Assembly: GCA_029242325.1 (NCBI GenBank)
Contig: JAQWUD010000022.1
Location: 35,235 to 99,234, forward strand
DNA length: 64,000 nucleotides
Direction of reading: 5' to 3'
Origin: Luminiphilus sp.
GTDB taxonomy: Bacteria > Pseudomonadota > Gammaproteobacteria > Pseudomonadales > Halieaceae
In this document: positions 58,387-64,000 of the stretch, one piece after another
How positions within the stretch are numbered: the first letter of the stretch is position 1
Layout of the letters: each line of letters starts with the position of its first letter
Position numbers and translations under genes: made by a program
Notes under the pieces: model-generated
Database searches by the model: none
Seen by the model: only the letters and a program-made list of their open reading frames with translations
What the model was told of the DNA's origin: nothing

Positions 58387-59386
58387 TTACTCCTCAGTGA
58401 TCAGCTGCTCCAGACGAGAAATACCCGCACCCGGACACATCCTGGGTCCTGCTGAGAAGGTGAGATGTCGACTGGCTGCCTTGCGATCGAGCTTCAGGTC
58501 CATTGGGCACTCGAATTCAGTTGCGTCGATGTTGGCCGCCGCCCAGCGGAGATGCAGCACGGAGCCCTTGGGTATCTCGACATCACCGAATCGTTCGTCC
58601 CGGCCTGTCAACCGTGTAGACAACCCCTGCGTGGGGGCGCGAGGCCTGAGTGATTCCTTGATGAATATTCGAAGCAAACTGGGATCAGCCTGCAACGCTG
58701 CAAACAACCCGGGTCGTTAGCAGATCAATTGCGCCTGTTGGTCCAATGCATATTGCGTGGTTTCTAACCCGCCGAGCACCATGGCATAAGCGATGCCGTT
58801 GATCTCAAGGTCACTCAATTTCCTATCAAGCGCAGAGTATTTGACTTGAGTCAGAAAGCTGATCATGTCCTCAGCCGGCGTCCTGCGCTTACAGCTGACG
58901 ATCTCCTGAACGTATTCCTTGAAGCCCTCCAACTGGGCGAACTGTGCTGCTAACTGCTTGTCCGTCAAACGATTCAGGTGGCCCTCGCCGTACACAAACG
59001 GCATCACCTGCGCCTCATCCCAGGCCGCCAGTTGGGGGATGTCCGTATCCGGAAATCCAAGCACCTCTGCCATTACCTGTTGCGGCAACGGCCGGGCAAA
59101 TTGGGTTACAAAATTGATATCCCCATCACTTGGAAACGTACCAATCAAGGCGTCATTGCGCCGGGTCTTTGACCACCCGATTGATATCCTCATAACGGCT
59201 GAGGACGAACGCATCGGTTTCCGGCGTCAGCCCCTCGCCACGCAAGCGATACACTGGCGCCTCTCGGTGCAAGATCGGATAAGCCTCATGCTAATGGTCG
59301 GGCGCTCCCGGTCCGAACAAATCGACCTCATCGAGACTCTGAGGGCACACACTGATCGAGGGTTGGGGGTACACTGGTGAAGTCAC
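58387..59386 (-). pseudogene. Second cytochrome P450, multiply disrupted
   Basis: Reading three pieces together gives a recognisable P450: an N-terminal part from a GTG at 59386 (ILHREAPVYRLRG, FVLSRYEDINRVVKDP), a middle part (FARPLPQQVMAEVLGFPD; I-helix MVLGGLETTQ) and a C-terminal part (ExxR in KESLR, haem loop FSAGPRMCPGAG). Lesions: an in-frame TAG near 59292 where Trp is expected, a frameshift with probable small deletion near 59155-59165, an in-frame TAA at 58717-58719, and a stop about 10 residues after the haem loop that trims the usual end. Follows the Lrp gene by 7 bp, so it was once in that operon. Confidence 0.85.
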
Positions 59387-59393
59387 GGTGCGC

Positions 59394-59867
59394 TCAATCC
59401 ACCTGCGTGGCCAGCGGGAGCGCCGAAGTATTCTTGATCTCGGTCACAGCGATATGGGAATGTAACTCCCTGATAAGATCGCTGGCACTCAGTGTGTTGC
59501 GCAAAAAATCCTCGTAATGGCGCACATCCCGCGTAACGATTTTTAGAATGTAATCCCAGATGCCCGTCATTGTGTAGCATTCAAGCACCTCTGGATGTCC
59601 CTCAATCATCCGCTCAAATTCCAGCAAATTCTGCCTCCCGGTTTGTGTCAGATTGACGGTCGCAAATACAACGACCTCGATACCGAGGGCCTCTCTATCG
59701 AGGAGTGCGACTCGCTTCCGAATAACCCCCTGCTCCTCAAGTCGGTTGATGCGGCGCCAGCAAGGAGACTGAGAAATATGCAGACTTTCTGCCAGTGCGG
59801 CAGTGCTCTTGTCGGAATTCTCCTGCAAAAGGGATAGGATCTTCTTGTCGGTTGAATCAATATTCAT
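59394..59867 (-). CDS. Lrp/AsnC family transcriptional regulator
   Basis: 157 residues. N-terminal helix-turn-helix (STDKKILSLLQENSDKSTAALAESLHISQSPCWRRINRLEEQGVI) and a RAM domain (VEVVVFATVNL ... VLECYTMTGIWDYILKIVTRD) that binds amino acids and forms octamers. Divergent from the indolepyruvate oxidoreductase, whose substrates come from aromatic amino acids, so it is probably its regulator. Confidence 0.92.
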   Translation of the reverse strand: MNIDSTDKKILSLLQENSDKSTAALAESLHISQSPCWRRINRLEEQGVIRKRVALLDREALGIEVVVFATVNLTQTGRQNLLEFERMIEGHPEVLECYTMTGIWDYILKIVTRDVRHYEDFLRNTLSASDLIRELHSHIAVTEIKNTSALPLATQVD

Positions 59868-59898
59868 AGCATTAATATTCTATTTTTATTTGATAAAA

Positions 59899-59926
59899 GC
59901 ATAAATTATGCCTACTTTGGCGCCAA
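59899..59926. promoter_or_regulatory. Two palindromes in the lrp/indolepyruvate oxidoreductase spacer
   Basis: GCATAAATTATGC (59899-59911) is a 13-bp perfect palindrome with a one-base centre, and TTGGCGCCAA (59917-59926) a 10-bp perfect palindrome. They sit centrally in the 132-bp AT-rich divergent spacer. The first has the size and AT core of an Lrp-family site. Confidence 0.5.
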
Positions 59927-59999
59927 TGCAATAAAACAAAATAAAAAATCCCCTGCCCCCACCTCATACTATTTCCGGAATCCTTGCTATCGAACGGGA

Positions 60000-62900
60000 A
60001 TGCAAATGGGACACGCACAGCCCCCAGTATTACGCCGAGTTTCGCTGGACGACAAATATACCCATGACCACACCTCTGCCTATATGACCGGTGTCCAAGC
60101 ACTGGTGCGTCTACCGATGCTGCAGAAGCAACGTGATCGTAAACACGGCCTCAACACAGCGGGATTCATCTCGGGTTATCGCGGAAGTCCACTGGGTGGC
60201 GTAGATCAGGCAATGTGGTCGGCAGCCTCGCACCTCAATGCGCATGACGTGACATTTCAGCCGGGGATTAACGAGGATATCGCGGCGACGTCCGTCTGGG
60301 GTAGCCAACAAACCAATCTGTTTGAGGGCGCTCGCTTCGATGGCGTATTCGGCATGTGGTTCGGAAAAGGACCCGGCGTCGATCGCAGTATGGACGTGAT
60401 CAAACATGCCAATGCATTCGGAACCTCACGCTACGGCGGCGTATTGGCGGTAGCAGGAGACGACCATGCCTGTAAATCTTCTACGCTGCCGCACCAATCG
60501 GAGCACATGTTTATGGGTGCCTCCGTCCCGGTACTGGCACCCGCAAACGTTCAAGAAGTGCTTGATCTCGGCATTTTCGGCTGGGAGCTCTCCCGCTACT
60601 CCGGCTGCTGGGTCGGGCTAAAAACCATTACCGAGAATATGGACTCGGCGATTTCGGCTGATATCGATTCCGACCGGATCGAGATCATCATTCCAGATGA
60701 TTTTCGGTTGCCCAGTGATGGCGTCAACGCGCGCTGGCCCGACAAACCACTCGAGCAAGAACTCAGACTCAACAAATACAAGATCTATGCAGCGCGAGAA
60801 TTCGCGCGAGTCAATCGTTTGAATCGAGTCATCTATGACAGTCCTAGTGCTCGCTTGGGCATCATGACATCGGGCAAAGCTTACCTCGACGTCTTGCAGG
60901 CACTCGAGGACATTGGCATTACCGAGGCGATTGCGGCGGAAATCGGTATCCGACTGTTAAAAGTGGGCATGCCTTGGCCGCTGGAACCGCAAGCTACTCA
61001 CGACTTTGCCGATGGCCTGGAGGAGATTCTGGTCGTAGAGGAGAAACGCTCCGTCATGGAGGACCAGCTGACTTCACAACTCTATAATTACCCTGTTGGC
61101 AGCAGGCCCAAGGTTGTGGGTGAATTCGACGAAGAGGGTCGCGACCTGCTCCCCAATATCGGCGAATTAACACCCGCCATGATTGCTTTGGTGATCGCCC
61201 GCAGGATTGGTCGGTTCTTCTCAAGCGAACTGCTGGAAGAACGCATTCGCTGGATTGAGGCCAAGGAAAGGTCGCTAGCGACGGCCTACGAGACCATCGA
61301 ACGCACCCCTCATTTTTGCTCAGGCTGCCCTCACAATACCTCTACCAGGGTACCCGAGGGAAGTCATGCGTTCGGCGGAATTGGCTGCCACTACATGGCC
61401 ACATGGATGCCCGATCGGCCCACTCATACCTTTACACAAATGGGCGGTGAAGGTACCTCCTGGATTGGTCAGGCGCCATTTACGGATACGCAGCACGTGT
61501 TCCAGAATCTGGGGGACGGCACCTACTTTCACTCTGGCGTGCTTGCAATTCGGGCCTCTGTCGCTGCAGGCGTCAACATTACCTATAAGATTCTCTACAA
61601 CGAAGCCGTCGCGATGACCGGGGGACAACCTATTGATGGCTCACTCGAAATGGAGGATCTGGTTTATCAGTTGCGCGGCGAGGGAGTTCGCCGCATTGCA
61701 TTGGTTTCAGATGCCCCCGAAGCATTCGACAGACAATTTGTTGATATACCCGGGTACAGCCTGACACATCGAGACGACTATGACGTACTCATGCAGGAAC
61801 TCCGCGAATACAAAGGCACCTCTGTGATCATCTATCAGCAGCCCTGCGCGACCGAGAAAAGACGTCAAATAAAGCGCGGCGAAATGAGCAGGACGACCCG
61901 ACGCGTGGTGATAAACGACGCAGTGTGCGAAGGCTGCGGTGACTGCAGTGCTGAATCCAATTGCCTCTCGGTACTACCCAAGGCCACGCCGCTCGGACGG
62001 AAACGGGAAATCGACCAAAGCGCCTGCAATCACGACCTTAGCTGTCTGAAAGGTTTCTGTCCCAGCTTCGTCTCGGTCGTCGGTGGCGAGCTGCGCAAAC
62101 TCACGCCTCCGACTCCTACAGAACCGCTATTCGATCCGTTACCCGAGCCACAACTACCTGGGCTGAAGCAACCCTGGAATACGGTTGTGGCCGGGGTGGG
62201 AGGCACCGGCGTTCTCACTGTGACTTCACTCATTGCGATGGCTGCGCACATCGAAGGCAAGGGTTGCGCAACACTCAACCAGACAGGGCTCGCACAAAAA
62301 TTTGGTGCTGTAGTGAGCCACGTCCGCGTTGCCCGCTCACAAGAAGACATTAAAGCGGTGAGAATTCCTGCAGGCGAGGCAGACCTCTTTATCGGCTGTG
62401 ATTTGGTTGTCAGCACAAGCTACGAGGCAATGGGCAAAGCTGCCCACGGCCGCACTCACGCCATTGTGAATGACAATGAGCAACCCACAGCAGCATTCAT
62501 TACAGACCCCGACACGCATTTTCCAGCGAGGGGTATGCGCGACAAAATCAGGCAGGAGGTGGGTGAAAAACTGGAGCTTGTGCACGCCACAGATATCGCC
62601 ACCAGGCTAACGGGAGACTCAATAGGCACCAATTTGTTTCTACTGGGTTATGCCTGGCAGCGAGGCTGGGTGCCGGTGAGCCGAGAAGCCCTCGAAAAAG
62701 CCATTGAGGTGAATGCAGTAGCGATCGATTTCAACATCAGCGCCTTCCTGTTAGGCCGCCGCTACGCGCATCAGCCAAGGCGAGTTGAATCCATGCTACC
62801 CATAGAATCGGCAGCCACAGAGACCCCATTAACGCTGGACGAATTGATCGAGGACCGATTTCAACGGCTCGTGGCGTACCAGTCCAGACGCTACGCCAAC

Positions 62901-63500
62901 CAATACAGAGATCAAATTAATCAGGTCCGCGCTAGCGACCCGGGCCCCGAAAGCGACGGCTCGCTCACCCACGCTGTCGCGCATCAACTATTTAGACTGA
63001 TGGCCTACAAAGACGAGTACGAGGTCGCGCGTTTACTCAGTAGCGATGTGTTCCGCTCCAAACTCGAGTCGCAATTTAAGGGCAATTACTCACTCCGCTT
63101 CCATCTCGCACCACCTGTGCTGAGCAAGCCAAACCCAAAAACGGGCAAAGTAACCAAACGGGAATTCGGCCCATGGCTCATGCCCGTATTTCGAATACTC
63201 ACGAAGCTGAGATGGCTGCGTGGAACGCGTTTAGATTTGTTCGCGCTAAATTCAGAACGCAAGCTCGAATTAGAGGATTTAAACCGCTATCAAGGAGACT
63301 TGACTGAAATATGCGAGCTTCTCACCCAGGACAATTACGGCGTGGCGATCACACTCGCGCAGCTTCCAGAAAGACTGCGGGGTTTCGGACATATTAAGGC
63401 GAAGAATCGGAGCAAACTCCTGGACCAAAGAGCACAGCTGTTAAGTCAGCTCAGAGGTAAGAATCAATTTATCGACATTAAAGAGGAGCTCGCAGCTTGA
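60000..63500 (+). CDS. Indolepyruvate ferredoxin oxidoreductase, fused alpha-beta form
   Basis: 1166 residues. Oxidatively decarboxylates aryl or branched 2-oxoacids to acyl-CoA, passing electrons to ferredoxin. Domains in order: ThDP-pyrimidine part (GFISGYRGSPLGGVDQAM), ThDP-phosphate part with HFCSGCPHNTSTRVPEG and GGEGTSWIGQAPF, a cysteine-rich Fe-S stretch (CEGCGDCSAESNC; CNHDLSCLKGFCPSF, about 640-690), and a gamma-type domain (VVAGVGGTGVLTVTSLIAMAA). Fused versions of about 1150 residues are common in aerobic proteobacteria. Start ATG at 60000 or 60006. Likely regulated by the divergent Lrp protein. Confidence 0.93.
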   Translation: MQMGHAQPPVLRRVSLDDKYTHDHTSAYMTGVQALVRLPMLQKQRDRKHGLNTAGFISGYRGSPLGGVDQAMWSAASHLNAHDVTFQPGINEDIAATSVWGSQQTNLFEGARFDGVFGMWFGKGPGVDRSMDVIKHANAFGTSRYGGVLAVAGDDHACKSSTLPHQSEHMFMGASVPVLAPANVQEVLDLGIFGWELSRYSGCWVGLKTITENMDSAISADIDSDRIEIIIPDDFRLPSDGVNARWPDKPLEQELRLNKYKIYAAREFARVNRLNRVIYDSPSARLGIMTSGKAYLDVLQALEDIGITEAIAAEIGIRLLKVGMPWPLEPQATHDFADGLEEILVVEEKRSVMEDQLTSQLYNYPVGSRPKVVGEFDEEGRDLLPNIGELTPAMIALVIARRIGRFFSSELLEERIRWIEAKERSLATAYETIERTPHFCSGCPHNTSTRVPEGSHAFGGIGCHYMATWMPDRPTHTFTQMGGEGTSWIGQAPFTDTQHVFQNLGDGTYFHSGVLAIRASVAAGVNITYKILYNEAVAMTGGQPIDGSLEMEDLVYQLRGEGVRRIALVSDAPEAFDRQFVDIPGYSLTHRDDYDVLMQELREYKGTSVIIYQQPCATEKRRQIKRGEMSRTTRRVVINDAVCEGCGDCSAESNCLSVLPKATPLGRKREIDQSACNHDLSCLKGFCPSFVSVVGGELRKLTPPTPTEPLFDPLPEPQLPGLKQPWNTVVAGVGGTGVLTVTSLIAMAAHIEGKGCATLNQTGLAQKFGAVVSHVRVARSQEDIKAVRIPAGEADLFIGCDLVVSTSYEAMGKAAHGRTHAIVNDNEQPTAAFITDPDTHFPARGMRDKIRQEVGEKLELVHATDIATRLTGDSIGTNLFLLGYAWQRGWVPVSREALEKAIEVNAVAIDFNISAFLLGRRYAHQPRRVESMLPIESAATETPLTLDELIEDRFQRLVAYQSRRYANQYRDQINQVRASDPGPESDGSLTHAVAHQLFRLMAYKDEYEVARLLSSDVFRSKLESQFKGNYSLRFHLAPPVLSKPNPKTGKVTKREFGPWLMPVFRILTKLRWLRGTRLDLFALNSERKLELEDLNRYQGDLTEICELLTQDNYGVAITLAQLPERLRGFGHIKAKNRSKLLDQRAQLLSQLRGKNQFIDIKEELAA

Positions 63501-63597
63501 GCGCTACCGACCCGACCCCGCTGCTTCACCGTTGAATAATCCGGGTTCAGTTGACACAGTCACCAGCCCTCAGCACATTGAAGTCGGTAAGATAAAT
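63501..63597. other. Start of a 390-bp non-coding stretch (63501-63890)
   Basis: From the oxidoreductase stop to the DEAD-box start no gene is convincing. The stretch holds the tRNA-Pro relic (63598-63674) and an A-rich segment at 63785-63822 that may be part of the helicase leader or promoter. A small ORF over the relic is an antisense reading of tRNA sequence. Confidence 0.4.
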
Positions 63598-63674
63598 TGG
63601 TCGGGACGGCAGGATTTGAACCTGCGACCACCACACCCCAGTGTGGTGCGCTACCAGGTAGAGACGTACCTTAC
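63598..63674 (-). pseudogene. tRNA-Pro(GGG) relic
   Basis: On the minus strand the last 61 bases match a tRNA-Pro: D-loop CCTGGTAGCGC, an anticodon arm with TGGGG, a perfect T arm (GCAGG TTCAAAT CCTGC), acceptor strand CGTCCCG, A73 and encoded CCA. The 5' part does not fit: the 5' D-stem strand cannot pair with GCGC, the 5' acceptor strand pairs at only about 5 of 7 positions, and the anticodon loop has 6 nt with a good stem (or 8 with a shifted one). A functional tRNA is unlikely. Confidence 0.65.
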
Positions 63675-63890
63675 TTCACAGGAACAGTGCTTTATCGCCC
63701 ATTCAAGGCAAACCGGGTTGATAGCTAAATTTTGGCTTGATCCCGGCAATCTTACTCTCAACCTGCAGCAGCACCCTTAGGCTCGCCAAAAATAACCCCA
63801 AAAAAAAAACGTAAAAAATAGTCACTTAGGCGTATGCTCCGCCGCCTCAATGGTCGGGGATCTCAAAACGCCCCAAGCACAGGTAATTCA

Positions 63891-64000
63891 ATGTCATCGG
63901 TCGACTTCGCATCTCTGGGTATTGCTGCCCCGGTCCTCAAAGCGGTAAAGCAACTCGGTTACGAGCAGCCCTCTCCCGTTCAAGCGGCGAGCATTCCCAT
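63891..64000 (+). CDS. deaD: DEAD-box RNA helicase, N-terminal fragment (runs off right edge)
   Basis: Open from the ATG at 63891 to the window end, 36 residues seen: MSSVDFASLGIAAPVLKAVK then LGYEQPSPVQAASIP. This is the Q motif of DEAD-box RNA helicases, and the wording FASLGI-APVLKA is closest to the DeaD/CsdA group that helps ribosome assembly and cold growth. The helicase core is outside the window, so the exact subgroup is not certain. Confidence 0.8.
   Translation, partial: MSSVDFASLGIAAPVLKAVKQLGYEQPSPVQAASIP

Noticed and set aside
63532..63780. 82-residue ORF containing RQDLNLRPPHP
   Set aside because: This is the well-known spurious translation of antisense tRNA sequence.
1..64000. 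CRISPR arrays, transposons, prophage or toxin-antitoxin pairs
   Set aside because: No spaced direct repeats, transposase, integrase or paired small genes were recognised in the window.

Overview
The window looks like chromosomal DNA of a marine gammaproteobacterium that can live as an aerobic anoxygenic phototroph, in or near the OM60/NOR5 (Halieaceae) group. The reasons are the gene order der-bamB-yfgM-hisS-ispG-pilF-rlmN-ndk-fdx-hscA-hscB-iscA-iscU-iscS-iscR-trmJ/suhB-secF-secD, which follows the Pseudomonas order with some genes missing; the O2-dependent bacteriochlorophyll cyclase AcsF next to a BLUF photoreceptor; and many acyl-CoA, P450 and TonB-receptor genes. This placement is an inference. 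No rRNA, CRISPR array, transposase, phage gene or intact tRNA was seen.

Layout. 0-5.7 kb: the start of an SLC13-type transporter, a frameshifted VOC gene behind a hairpin that covers its ribosome site, a DUF481 outer-membrane protein, an MscS channel with an in-frame DLS repeat, DAHP synthase and a DUF501 protein. 5.7-9.2 kb: a cobalamin riboswitch followed by btuB, cobO and a six-helix membrane protein, a B12 salvage unit. 9.2-14.1 kb: class II aldolase with HxlR regulator, isocitrate lyase, purE-purK. 14.1-28.4 kb: a long minus-strand run joining ribosome assembly (der), outer-membrane assembly (bamB, yfgM), hisS, ispG, pilF, rlmN, ndk and the ISC iron-sulfur operon, with iscR under a clear IscR-box promoter that should yield a leaderless message. 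rodZ, iscX and cysE, usual in this order, are absent. 28.4-38.9 kb: trmJ/suhB, secDF without yajC, purL, mltF, tadA and an AlkA-type glycosylase. 38.9-42.6 kb: an NnrU-family membrane protein, a crotonase, and the divergent acsF/BLUF pair.

42.7-64 kb is metabolic and accessory: isovaleryl-CoA dehydrogenase, thioesterase, cytochrome c, penicillin-acylase-family hydrolase, a low-GC sulfotransferase, an acetolactate-synthase-like ThDP enzyme, a FadJ/FadI-like beta-oxidation pair, an orphan XdhC protein overlapping a sterol-desaturase-family gene, then a decaying P450 locus: one P450 with a 21-bp in-frame duplication, a frameshifted ABM-fold gene and a second P450 with two stop codons and a frameshift. 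An Lrp/AsnC regulator faces a fused indolepyruvate ferredoxin oxidoreductase. A damaged tRNA-Pro relic and the start of a DEAD-box RNA helicase close the window.

The most notable points are the BLUF-acsF pair with two PpsR/CrtJ-like half-matching sites between them, the leaderless iscR promoter/operator, the ribosome-site hairpin of the VOC gene, and the cluster of damaged genes at 57-59.4 kb and 63.6 kb. Three genes carry frameshifts; one is in an 8-T run, so sequencing error must be excluded before calling it a pseudogene.
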